A stretch of DNA of 64,000 nucleotides from a virus: positions 98,707 to 162,706 of the IMG/VR virus record IMGVR_UViG_3300008110_000030; one strand, 5' to 3'. Both the position numbers and the translations under genes were made by a program. The number at the start of each line of letters is the position of its first letter. Positions within the stretch are counted from its first letter, which is position 1. Shown here piece by piece: positions 16,568 to 24,595 of this stretch. The notes under the pieces were generated by a model. It was not told the origin of the DNA, did no database searches, and saw only the letters and a list, made by a program, of their open reading frames with translations.

Positions 16568-18976
16568 ATGAATTTATTTGAACTTTTTTCACCCACTAAA
16601 CAAGCTATTATGGAAGGCATTGACCATCCAGAAGATCTCATTATCTCACAAGGTAGTGCAGGTGCTGACAGGGTATTAAAAGATTTAGCAAGTTTGGAAA
16701 AAGATCCAAACACAGTTACAGTCAAGTGGGACGGATTCCCAGCAGTTGTGTTTGGTAGAGACAAGGGCGGAAACTTAGTGTTTATGGATAAACACATGTA
16801 CGAAAAAGTAGCCTCTGGAAAAATGGACTTTATGTCTATTAAAGATTATGACGAAAGTCGTGGTGCTAATCGTACAAGTTTGATTGATCAAGAAAGTATT
16901 ATACGTCCGCTATTAAGTAAAATAGTTCCTAACGTCAAAGATCAATATTGGATGGGTGACTTGATGTGGACTGGTACGCCGCCAGTTAGTAATGGCGCAT
17001 TTGTGTTTAAACCAAACACTGTAGAATATCAAGTTGATATAGATCAAACTCCAGGCGTTGGAGATTCATTAAGCGATAACATTGCCAGAAGTGGGGCAGG
17101 AATTGCAGTGCATACTTTTATTCCTGGTTTAGGTCAGCCTGATCAACCACTTGTTGGACTTAAAGGTTTGCCAGAAGATGCTGGTATTACTTTCCTAGTT
17201 GGAGAGATGAAGGACAAGCCACGTGTTGCAATTAATCCTGAACTATTAAATCAAACACAACAAATAATTAATTCTAATAGAAGTGCTGTAGACAAGTTTT
17301 TTGTTGACTTAACTGCAATGAAGGGCAAGAGCGTTATAACTGCTATGGGTCCGTTCATTACACGTATGTTAGAAGACAATGACATCAAAGGTGACATTGT
17401 TCCTAGATTCTTAGAGTTTTTAGGCGAACGTTTAACTGACAGTGCTAAACAAAAAATGTTAGGCACAAATAAAGATGGTTGGCTTTACCAAGAACAGGGC
17501 GGTGCTCCTGGACTACTTGGCATTTGGACTATGTGGGCCGCAATTACTGAATTAAAATTAAACGTTAAACAACAAATTGACACACAACAGCAAGGTAGTA
17601 AAATACGTGCTGTTACTGATGGTATCAATGCACATGAAGGTTACGTGTTTGGTGCAGGTAAAGACAAATTAAAACTAGTTGATCGATTAGGATTCAGCAG
17701 AGCAAACTTTGCTAAACACAAAGTTAGTGATGAAGAAGTAGCTGAAAAAAGTAAAATGCCGCTAGCTGTTTTTTGCTTTGGTCGTATGAACCCGCCAACA
17801 ATGGGACACGGACTTGTTTTAAATAAAACAGTTGAACTTGGCAAACAAAATGCATTTGTATTTTTAAGCAATAGTGTTGACCCAACAGATAATCCACTAT
17901 CGCCAGCAATAAAAGCAAAATTTATTGAACAAATTTATCCTACTACTAAAGGTCATATTGTTACAGATTTTGTACAAAGTCCAATATATGCTGCCAACTG
18001 GCTGTATAGTAAAGGTTATCGTAACATGGCATTTGTTGCTGGTAGTGACCGACTAGGAAAAGAAAAAGGTAGTATTGAAAAACTACTTAGTAGTTGGAAC
18101 AGTGGACCAGTTAGAAGTACTGATCCAGCTGGCGCTAGAGACTTTGTAAATATGCAGTACATAAGTGCAGGAGATAGAGATCCTGACGGTGAAGGAGTTA
18201 CTGGCTACAGTGGAACTAAAGCTCGTCAAGCAGTGACTGCGAACAATGAACAACAGTTTCAAAATTATACTGGAATTGGTAGCGACATTGTGGTTAACGG
18301 AAAAACGTTATACCAGTCAGTCAAAGAAGGTATGGGCATAAGAGACCAGGCACTAGCGCAACCTGCTGTTGTTAAACAACCTGCAACGCCAAATGTACAA
18401 GTAACTAAAAAGATTCCAGGAAAAGCACCAGCACAGGAGTTGGACACAATGAATGAAACTACCTTAAAAAATAAGGAAGATTTACAAGCAAAACGTAAAG
18501 CATTACAAGATATTCAGATGGATAAACATACACATAAGGATCCACAATTGAGTGCTGAATTAGCTAGACGCAAAGCATCTTTAGAGCGTGAAGCAAAGAA
18601 AAAAGGTATTGCTGAATCAATTGTTGAGTCAATTGGTATTTTAGAAGAACAACAAAATTTCTTAAGAAGACAAAAGTTAAATGAGGCACCAATTGAAATG
18701 GATCCACAAAATCCAAATGATCCAATGGTTATGCCTCCTGGACTTAATCCAGGTAAATTAAGTTATCGAAAACAACGAGCTGCCGCACAATTAGCAGATT
18801 TAGCTCGTATGGCTTCGCAGGCAAATGAAAAGAATAGTGCTATAATGTGGGATAGTATTGTTAGACATTTTCCAGAATTGGAAACAAACATTCGTAGCAT
18901 ACAACATGGTATGCAAGAATTAGAAAAAGTGCGTCGTGCAGGCGGCAAACGAAGCAAGGGAATTGAAAAAATATGA
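16568..18976 (+). CDS. CTS-bearing ligase-like / NMNAT-like fusion protein
   Basis: An 802-residue multidomain protein with leader MNLFELFSPTKQAIMEG (IME|G candidate site). Domain 1 (about 30-385) has covalent nucleotidyltransferase motifs of the DNA/RNA ligase superfamily: motif I KWDG with K53 as predicted AMP acceptor, motif IV HEGYVF (E357) and motif V KLKL (367-370). Domain 2 (about 398-570) has the cytidylyltransferase/NMNAT signature FGRMNPPTMGHG (G405-G415, HxGH-like with T for the first H), AGSDR and SGTKAR (548-553, like the ISxTxxR motif). The tail (590-802) is charged and helical. It could join nucleic acid ends, make NAD or both. I infer delivery from the head. Confidence 0.7.
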   Translation: MNLFELFSPTKQAIMEGIDHPEDLIISQGSAGADRVLKDLASLEKDPNTVTVKWDGFPAVVFGRDKGGNLVFMDKHMYEKVASGKMDFMSIKDYDESRGANRTSLIDQESIIRPLLSKIVPNVKDQYWMGDLMWTGTPPVSNGAFVFKPNTVEYQVDIDQTPGVGDSLSDNIARSGAGIAVHTFIPGLGQPDQPLVGLKGLPEDAGITFLVGEMKDKPRVAINPELLNQTQQIINSNRSAVDKFFVDLTAMKGKSVITAMGPFITRMLEDNDIKGDIVPRFLEFLGERLTDSAKQKMLGTNKDGWLYQEQGGAPGLLGIWTMWAAITELKLNVKQQIDTQQQGSKIRAVTDGINAHEGYVFGAGKDKLKLVDRLGFSRANFAKHKVSDEEVAEKSKMPLAVFCFGRMNPPTMGHGLVLNKTVELGKQNAFVFLSNSVDPTDNPLSPAIKAKFIEQIYPTTKGHIVTDFVQSPIYAANWLYSKGYRNMAFVAGSDRLGKEKGSIEKLLSSWNSGPVRSTDPAGARDFVNMQYISAGDRDPDGEGVTGYSGTKARQAVTANNEQQFQNYTGIGSDIVVNGKTLYQSVKEGMGIRDQALAQPAVVKQPATPNVQVTKKIPGKAPAQELDTMNETTLKNKEDLQAKRKALQDIQMDKHTHKDPQLSAELARRKASLEREAKKKGIAESIVESIGILEEQQNFLRRQKLNEAPIEMDPQNPNDPMVMPPGLNPGKLSYRKQRAAAQLADLARMASQANEKNSAIMWDSIVRHFPELETNIRSIQHGMQELEKVRRAGGKRSKGIEKI

Positions 18977-20034
18977 AAATTACACAACTTTTAGACGAAG
19001 CAAAAAAAGGTGTTAAGGCACCTAAGCATACTGTCAAACCTAGAAACTTTGTAGCTAAAAACGCTATAGCCACTACTAGTGGTGCTGGCGCACACAAGGA
19101 TAAAAAGAAAGCCGCTAAACAAGGCGATGTTAAGCACAAAGGCAAAGAGCTTGCTGAAGATACTCGTGCCGAGTTAGCTTTTAAAGATTTAGATGCAGAA
19201 ATATCAGGCGACAGTACCAATGTATCTGATCTAGAACAACGAGCATCAGCATTAAGAAAACAAATGCCTGTGCAAAAACCAACTCGAGTAGCTGACTTAC
19301 CAGATGTTGATCAATACGAAAATGCAAAAAGATTTGGAAAATTTAATGGATCATACGGGGATTGGTTAAAAAATAAAGGCATGAAAGAAAATACATTGCA
19401 AGGTGTGGAGGAAGAAAAACAAAAAGGTGTTGATGGCAAGGCCTGTTGGAAAGGCTACAAGCGCATGGGCACCAAGAAGAAAGGTGGCAAGACAGTAGAC
19501 AACTGTGTGCCTATGAATGAGAGTTTTGATCCCGAGTATGATGACGAAGCTGGTATGGCAGACAATAACCTTGAAACTTTAAAAAGAGCAGTAGAAGGTT
19601 TAGACGACATGATTAACGAAGGCGACAACTTGCCTGAATGGTGTCAAGAAAAAATTGCAGTAGCAAAAAGCATGTTAATCTCAGTTTGGGACTATATGCA
19701 AAGTGAAGAAAATAGTATGTCTGAAAATCAAAGAAATCCTGATCTAATGAGTCAAACTGATTATGATCGATATCAACAAGGTCAAATGGACCAACAAAAG
19801 CGTGACTTTAAACGTGACGAACTAGAACATGAACTTGGCCATGAAGAGCAAGGCATGTACTATGTTGTAATTGCAAAGAATGGCAAATGGGAACACACTA
19901 AAGCGCAGCCTAGACAAGAAGGAATGAATGCCGCACAAAGAATTATTAATGCGTTACATTCAAAATATCCTAGTATGCACTTGGGCATGGTTGGTCCAGA
20001 CGGCAAAGTATATAATTATGGTAAGGGCAAATAA
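18973..20034 (+). CDS. CTS-bearing multidomain phage protein
   Basis: A 353-residue protein with leader MKITQLLDEAKKG (LDE|A). It is a string of modules known to me from marine T4-like phages without a function: a Lys-rich N-terminal part, a VDGKACWKGYKRMGTKKKGG... NCVPM motif (residues 155-181) with two cysteines, a helical LKRAVEGLDDMINEGDNLPEW module (about 200-240), and a C-terminal YYVVIAKNGKWEHTKAQP domain. It overlaps the fusion gene by 4 bp. The very basic start suits DNA contact inside the head. Confidence 0.55.
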   Translation: MKITQLLDEAKKGVKAPKHTVKPRNFVAKNAIATTSGAGAHKDKKKAAKQGDVKHKGKELAEDTRAELAFKDLDAEISGDSTNVSDLEQRASALRKQMPVQKPTRVADLPDVDQYENAKRFGKFNGSYGDWLKNKGMKENTLQGVEEEKQKGVDGKACWKGYKRMGTKKKGGKTVDNCVPMNESFDPEYDDEAGMADNNLETLKRAVEGLDDMINEGDNLPEWCQEKIAVAKSMLISVWDYMQSEENSMSENQRNPDLMSQTDYDRYQQGQMDQQKRDFKRDELEHELGHEEQGMYYVVIAKNGKWEHTKAQPRQEGMNAAQRIINALHSKYPSMHLGMVGPDGKVYNYGKGK

Positions 20035-20036
20035 AA

Positions 20037-20471
20037 ATGGATAAGCTACAACTAGCATTAAAAACAGCATTTGCAAGTGAATATTCATTTGCCTTAAAAG
20101 CACAAAATTTCCATTGGAATGTAGAGGGCATGTTCTTTACACAGTTTCATGATTTGTTTGGTGACATTTATACTGAAGTTTATGGAAACATTGATGCGTT
20201 TGCAGAAAATATTAGAAAAGCAAGAGCATACACCCCAGCAAGTTTAACACGCTTTAGTATGTTAAGTGTTATTCAAGATGAAACAGAAATATTAGAAGCA
20301 CCAGAGATGTGTGCAGAACTTTTATCAGATTCTGATAAGATGGCTGAAATTCATAGATTAACTTTCCAGTTGTCTGAAGAAGCAGGTGAACACGGTCTTA
20401 GTGATTTTTTAGCTGGAAGACAAGATGCCTTCCGCAAACACTCTTGGATGTTAAGAGCCACATTGAAATGA
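20037..20471 (+). CDS. Dps-like ferritin
   Basis: A 144-residue four-helix protein of the Dps family, which oxidises iron with peroxide and shields DNA. QNFHWNVEG (H26), FHDLFGD (H38) and the D53xxxE57 pair in NIDAFAENIRK reproduce the inter-subunit ferroxidase site of Dps (H...H...D...E). It lacks the lysine-rich N-terminal tail used by E. coli Dps to bind DNA, and it lacks a CTS-like leader. It lies inside the cargo operon, 2 bp after the preceding stop. Phage Dps is unusual; it may protect DNA or act on host iron during infection. Confidence 0.75.
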   Translation: MDKLQLALKTAFASEYSFALKAQNFHWNVEGMFFTQFHDLFGDIYTEVYGNIDAFAENIRKARAYTPASLTRFSMLSVIQDETEILEAPEMCAELLSDSDKMAEIHRLTFQLSEEAGEHGLSDFLAGRQDAFRKHSWMLRATLK

Positions 20472-20518
20472 AGATCAAAGAATTATTAGAACATAAACAA
20501 ACGCATGAAACAATATAG
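20468..20518 (+). CDS. Orphan CTS-like leader peptide (possible frameshifted start)
   Basis: A 16-codon reading frame (MKIKELLEHKQ start) that begins 4 bp before the Dps-like gene ends. The sequence is a typical leader of this operon but is followed by a stop. The next gene (20505) lies in the +1 frame and has no leader; that frame is open from 20490, so a single +1 shift within about 20490-20518 would join the leader to it. It could be a decayed fusion, a sequence error, or programmed frameshifting. Confidence 0.45.
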   Translation: MKIKELLEHKQTHETI

Positions 20519-20798
20519 AATTACTACTGATAATATTGTTAATGACAGTCCTGATGATTGTTATTTAGATCCTACTGACCCTTTGAATGAGATAAAGGCT
20601 CTACAATATCTTGGTGGTATCAATTCGTTAAATAGACTACAAGAGTACAAAGGTATGCAAGGTAGTAATATTAGTGCAACTGGCTCAGAGAAGGGAAGGC
20701 TACAGCGAGAAAACAATATTAAACCAGGAACTCCTGAATGGTTTAAATTGTGGTTTAGTTTACCGTATATGACTGGCGAGAGGCCTATTGAAAAATGA
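20505..20798 (+). CDS. Unknown protein, possibly lost or frameshifted leader
   Basis: A 97-residue polar protein (MKQYRITTDNIVNDSPDDCY; GTPEWFKLWFSLPYMTGERP at the C-terminus). I do not recognise it. Its ATG overlaps the orphan CTS-like frame at 20468 in another frame, and it has no clear SD of its own, so it may be expressed by coupling or by frameshift with that leader. It ends 4 bp into the next gene. Confidence 0.5.
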   Translation: MKQYRITTDNIVNDSPDDCYLDPTDPLNEIKALQYLGGINSLNRLQEYKGMQGSNISATGSEKGRLQRENNIKPGTPEWFKLWFSLPYMTGERPIEK

Positions 20799-21949
20799 AA
20801 ATAAGAGATTTATTAGAGTTATCAAAATCTAGTCCACTAGGCAAATTCATTGATAAAGTAGATACAGATTATTCTGTAGGGGCAACCACAGATAAGATTG
20901 GCAATGCAATTTCTAACGTTTTTAAAAATTATTCTAATGATAAAACAGATGCACCTACTAAAAGTGAAGTTCCTGTAACAGTAGCAAAACCTGCATCAAG
21001 TTCAACTGCTGTAAGTTCTGAAGTTGTTGCTCAAGAATTAGATAGACAAGGAATCACTGACCCAAATTTAAGAAAATCAATTATGGGGAAATTTGGTCAA
21101 GAATCAGGCGGAAACACTAGAGTCACTGAAATTCCTTATAAGAATACAAGTAATGATATTATTAGATTAAGATTACCGCAACTTAGAAGTATGAGTGATA
21201 ATGAATTAAATGATTTAAAACAAGATACAGAAAAATTTTTTAATAGGGCGTATGGATATAAAGGTAATTCGTTAAACAATACCGAACCAGGTGATGGTTA
21301 CAAATACAGGGGCCGTGGTCTAACTGGTATCACTGGTAAAGTAAATTACCAAAGAGCTGATGATGCATTAGGTTTAAAAGGCGAGCTAGTTAAAAATCCT
21401 GATCTACTATTAGATCCAGAAATTGATAAAAGAGCTTCTGTTTGGTTTTATAAGGCAGCTGGCGCGGATAAAGTAACTTTTGCCAATCAAGAAGATGCTA
21501 ATAAGTGGGCTATACACAAGGCTGGTGGGAACATGTATGCTCCTGGCACTGAGTTAGGAAATATCGCATTAAATGATTTGAATAAAAGAACGGCCGTAAT
21601 TGGTGCGGTAGCTGCCACTGGGATTGTGGCAGGTCCAACTTTAGTAAGAAAAGCAGACACTGTAATAGATAGGGTTAAAAATCTCTTAGGCAAAACAGCC
21701 GACAGTGCTAAATCAGTTGTAGGACAAACAGTAAACACTGCCAGAAATACTGCTATAGCAACTGCATTGGGTTCAGGATCTAGCAGTGGAAGTGGTGGAG
21801 GCTTTTATGGCGGAAGTGGATCAGCTCCAGAAGAACAAGAAGTGACATTAATAATTAATGGCAAACGTAAAAAATTTAAAAATAAAAGAGAAGCAAAAAT
21901 TGCAATGGACATTGCAAGATCACAAGGGATAGATGCAAGATATGGGTAA
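20795..21949 (+). CDS. CTS-bearing GH19 muramidase-like protein
   Basis: A 384-residue protein with leader MKIRDLLELSKSS (LLE candidate site). Residues 85-260 form a GH19 lysozyme-like domain: FGQESGGN with candidate catalytic E103 and GRGLTGITGKVNY from G173. A hydrophobic stretch (about 266-282, AVIGAVAATGIVAGPTLV) and a Gly/Ser-rich linker (about 326-345) precede a small basic C-terminal domain. It is distinct from the endolysin at 5006. The leader suggests it travels in the head; it could open peptidoglycan at entry or be delivered into the cell. Confidence 0.7.
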   Translation: MKIRDLLELSKSSPLGKFIDKVDTDYSVGATTDKIGNAISNVFKNYSNDKTDAPTKSEVPVTVAKPASSSTAVSSEVVAQELDRQGITDPNLRKSIMGKFGQESGGNTRVTEIPYKNTSNDIIRLRLPQLRSMSDNELNDLKQDTEKFFNRAYGYKGNSLNNTEPGDGYKYRGRGLTGITGKVNYQRADDALGLKGELVKNPDLLLDPEIDKRASVWFYKAAGADKVTFANQEDANKWAIHKAGGNMYAPGTELGNIALNDLNKRTAVIGAVAATGIVAGPTLVRKADTVIDRVKNLLGKTADSAKSVVGQTVNTARNTAIATALGSGSSSGSGGGFYGGSGSAPEEQEVTLIINGKRKKFKNKREAKIAMDIARSQGIDARYG

Positions 21950-22550
21950 GCCAGAAGTTTATTTAGATATGGACGGAGTTATTGCAGACTTTTTTACAGA
22001 GTATGCTAAACTTGCGGGCATTGAATCAGGGAACTACAGAGATATTCCACCAGCAAAAACAGATCCTACATTAAACAAAATGATAGGTACAGACTTCTTT
22101 GCACGTCTACCAAAATGCAGAAATGCAGATGCACTAGTAGACTTAATAGTAAAAACATTTGGTACTTATAATATTTGTTCAAGTCCTCTGCGTGGTGATC
22201 ATGCAAACAGTGAAAAACAAAAAAAGATTTGGCTTGGCAACAATCTAAAATACCAACCTAAAGATGTTGTAATTACACCAAACAAAGCCAAATGGGCCAA
22301 ACAAACAGATGGAACTCCTAACATTTTAATTGATGATAGAGGAAGTAACATTAGTTCATGGGAAGCCGCTGGTGGTATTGGTATCAAATATCAAGCAGAC
22401 GAAGACAACTTACAAGTAATTGTACAAGGTATTAAAAGAGCATTTTCTGTTATAAAAGGTGAAGAGAAACACGACCCTCAAAAGTTAAAAAGTTTAGATC
22501 GTAGTAATGGTAATTTAATTGCTACTAGTGGTGATAAAGACGCCCATTAA
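21933..22550 (+). CDS. HAD-family 5'(3')-deoxyribonucleotidase-like protein
   Basis: A 205-residue phosphatase of the HAD superfamily. DMDGV (nucleophile D12, acid/base D14), CSSP, the lysine in QKKIWLGNN and the acidic pair IDDRGSN follow the motif order of 5'(3')-deoxyribonucleotidases (NT5C type). It would dephosphorylate nucleotides and thus adjust pools. It has no CTS-like leader. The start at 21933 (AAGGGA nearby) or ATG 21942 are both possible; the former overlaps the GH19 gene by 17 bp. It has an unusual 45-residue polar tail. Confidence 0.75.
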   Translation: MQDMGKPEVYLDMDGVIADFFTEYAKLAGIESGNYRDIPPAKTDPTLNKMIGTDFFARLPKCRNADALVDLIVKTFGTYNICSSPLRGDHANSEKQKKIWLGNNLKYQPKDVVITPNKAKWAKQTDGTPNILIDDRGSNISSWEAAGGIGIKYQADEDNLQVIVQGIKRAFSVIKGEEKHDPQKLKSLDRSNGNLIATSGDKDAH

Positions 22551-22559
22551 GGACATCAT

Positions 22560-22796
22560 ATGAAAATTCAAGAAATTATCACAGAAACTGCTACAGCTGG
22601 ATCAACAAGTGCTAGTAATATTGCTAGTACTGGAAACAGTCCACACGTTGCAGTTGGAAGCCCTGCAGTGATTAAACGATGGGGCGGAAGTCCTGGTAAA
22701 ATGGGTAAAAGTCCAGAACCAGCTAAAACTAAGTCTCAAGACGCCGATGATAACCCTGTCACTAACCCAAGTGTCGGTAATAACCTAGTTGCATAA
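22560..22796 (+). CDS. CTS-bearing small protein
   Basis: A 78-residue protein with leader MKIQEIITETATAG (ITE|T), followed by a Ser/Gly/Pro-rich part with VIKRWGGSPGKMGKSPEP, a short basic motif that I recall from other T4-like marine phage proteins. It is probably largely disordered. It is the last CTS-type leader in the block. Function unknown. Confidence 0.5.
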   Translation: MKIQEIITETATAGSTSASNIASTGNSPHVAVGSPAVIKRWGGSPGKMGKSPEPAKTKSQDADDNPVTNPSVGNNLVA

Positions 22797-22799
22797 ATA
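22793..22799 (+). promoter_or_regulatory. Late-promoter-like ATAAATA
   Basis: ATAAATA overlaps the stop of the previous gene and precedes the gene at 22817 by 17 bp, with GGAG as SD in between. It fits a late promoter for a head-related Lys-rich protein. Confidence 0.5.
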
Positions 22800-22816
22800 T
22801 AGTATTGGAGAACAAA

Positions 22817-24160
22817 ATGCCTTTTAAATCAGCTAAACAGAAAAAAACAATAGATGCGGCAGCACATAATCCTGCTTTTGCAAAAAAAGTAGGAATTAAG
22901 ACCGGTGATGCCAAAAAAATGTCTGCACATGGTAAGGGTCAAACTAAGTTTGAAGAAGCCAAAGATACTGTAGAAAAAGATGAAAAAGGCAACGTTAAAT
23001 CATGGAAGCACGAAGGCGACTGGAAAAAAGCTGATAACAAACAAGGACGTGGAAAAGTGACTAATTTAAGCGACAAGGCTCGTAGACAAACAGCAAAGAT
23101 GAGCAAGGCTGAAACTGAAATGGCTGAAGCATTTGAACAAGCATTAGAAGGTGCTGGATCTCCAACAGTTACGCATGGTCCAAACAAAGGCAAAAAATGG
23201 AGTCCAGAAACTCCAGGGCCAACAAACCCAAGTTATAAAAGTATAGACAAAGGCATCCCTAGTCCACCAGATGGTGCAACTGCTCCTCCTCCTGGTTACA
23301 AGCCTCCAAAGCCTAGCAAACGTGCAGAAGTTACACCTACAAGTGACAGTGACGACACAGCCATGACCGCAGAAAGTTCTTCTAAGAAAGTAATGAAGAA
23401 GTTACGTGCTAAACACATGATGGAGTCAATTAAAGTGTTAGGAGAATTAATTGCAGAAGCTAAAAAATCTGCAAAAAAGAAAAGTACTAAAGTAAAAGAA
23501 GATCCTAACGAAGGTAATGCATTTGGTAAAGCAGTGCAAGATGCTAAAAAAGACGGCATACAAAAAGGTGAAAAAGTCAAAGTTGGTGGTAAAGAATATC
23601 CAGTAAAAGAAGCTGCCAATGAAAAATGCAATCATACACCAAAAGGTAAAAAGTGCCCAGTACACGGTTTGAAAGAGTGTGGTTCAATGTATGAAGGCAA
23701 TGACGGTAACTTGGCCAATAATGCCAAACCATATGACAAAGTCACACGTGGTGATGTTATTGCTGGTCGTTTGGGCAAAGACGAAATGGGCGGTAAGAAA
23801 AAGAAAGATAAAAAGACTACTGAAACATTTATGCCTGTAAACAAGGAAAAGCCACAAGGACCAGTTGATAAGGCAATTGGTAATGTGACCAAGGCAGTTG
23901 GTGGTGCAATTAAAACTGTTGCAGACAAAGTAAAAGGTGCAACTGGAGACACTGACGTAAAAACAGACGAGTCATATACTGTCAATGGTAAGAAAGTGTC
24001 CAAAGCTGCCTATGATAAAGAAATGAAAAAAGCTGGCAAAGGTAAAGAAAAAGTTAAAGAAGGTTGGACACACGATACACTAGCCGCAAGATTATTTGAA
24101 AGTGGTGACGAGTATATGGTTTCATTACATAACAGATTAAGCCAAAAAATAAAAGGTTAA
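22817..24160 (+). CDS. Large Lys-rich protein, putative head-internal or DNA-bound
   Basis: A 447-residue very basic protein of low complexity. It starts MPFKSAKQKKTIDAAAHNPAFAKKVG, a segment I recall from phage proteins, then Lys/Gly/Asp-rich stretches, a Cys/His cluster (KCNHTPKGKKCPVHGLKECG, about residues 270-290), and a C-terminal EGWTHDTLAARLFESGDEYM...RLSQKIKG helix pair. Start 22817 follows GGAG by 6 nt. It lacks a CTS leader but closes the cargo operon and resembles, in composition, head core or DNA-condensing proteins. Function is inferred from composition and context only. Confidence 0.5.
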   Translation: MPFKSAKQKKTIDAAAHNPAFAKKVGIKTGDAKKMSAHGKGQTKFEEAKDTVEKDEKGNVKSWKHEGDWKKADNKQGRGKVTNLSDKARRQTAKMSKAETEMAEAFEQALEGAGSPTVTHGPNKGKKWSPETPGPTNPSYKSIDKGIPSPPDGATAPPPGYKPPKPSKRAEVTPTSDSDDTAMTAESSSKKVMKKLRAKHMMESIKVLGELIAEAKKSAKKKSTKVKEDPNEGNAFGKAVQDAKKDGIQKGEKVKVGGKEYPVKEAANEKCNHTPKGKKCPVHGLKECGSMYEGNDGNLANNAKPYDKVTRGDVIAGRLGKDEMGGKKKKDKKTTETFMPVNKEKPQGPVDKAIGNVTKAVGGAIKTVADKVKGATGDTDVKTDESYTVNGKKVSKAAYDKEMKKAGKGKEKVKEGWTHDTLAARLFESGDEYMVSLHNRLSQKIKG

Positions 24161-24172
24161 TCCACTAATACT

Positions 24173-24200
24173 AACAGGGCACAAGTTGCCCTGTTCTTAC
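24173..24200 (+). terminator. Hairpin terminator of the cargo operon
   Basis: AACAGGGCA - CAAGT - TGCCCTGTT, a perfect 9-bp stem, followed by a short CTTAC rather than a long T-run. It stands 13 bp after the stop of the Lys-rich gene and just before the promoter at 24210. Confidence 0.65.
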
Positions 24201-24209
24201 GACTGACTC

Positions 24210-24237
24210 TTGACTTCTTTATAAATGATAGTATAAT
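24210..24237 (+). promoter_or_regulatory. Sigma70-type promoter with TATAAATG in spacer
   Basis: TTGACT (24210-24215), 16 bp, TATAAT (24232-24237). The spacer holds TATAAATG (24220-24227), a 7/8 match to the T4 late promoter, so the site may work early and late. It drives the DsbA-like gene (SD GGAG, ATG 24260). Confidence 0.75.
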
Positions 24238-24259
24238 TGTATATTATTTAGGAGATAAC

Positions 24260-24595
24260 ATGTCTAAAGTATTTGGTGCGCCAGAACAGGCTAAACTAAA
24301 ACAACTAGTAAAAGATGGTTGGCAAGTAATGGATGAAATTAAAAGTCTACAGGAAGGATTGAACGACACAATCAAAGCCGTAGCTGAAGAACTTGATGTT
24401 AAACCAAGTGTAATTAAAAAAGCTATACGTACAGCAATGAAAGACGATTGGGAACAAACTGCTAAAGACTTCAGTGATTTAGAAGACATTGTTCATACAA
24501 CAGGTCATGCTGGTCCATGGAATCAAAACACAACAACAACACCTAAACCACAAGCGCAAGTAATAGATGATACAGACGATTCTGCACCATTCTAA
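24260..24595 (+). CDS. dsbA: DsbA-like dsDNA-binding protein
   Basis: A 111-residue helical protein (VFGAPEQAKLKQLVKDGWQVMDEIKSL; ELDVKPSVIKKAIRTAMKDDW) that resembles the double-stranded DNA-binding late-transcription protein DsbA of T4-like phages, especially in the order of helices ending in SDLEDIVH. The C-terminal 30 residues are disordered and acidic, ending in DDSAPF, reminiscent of the acidic tail of single-stranded DNA-binding proteins. It has its own promoter and precedes the DNA polymerase gene. Confidence 0.6.
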   Translation: MSKVFGAPEQAKLKQLVKDGWQVMDEIKSLQEGLNDTIKAVAEELDVKPSVIKKAIRTAMKDDWEQTAKDFSDLEDIVHTTGHAGPWNQNTTTTPKPQAQVIDDTDDSAPF

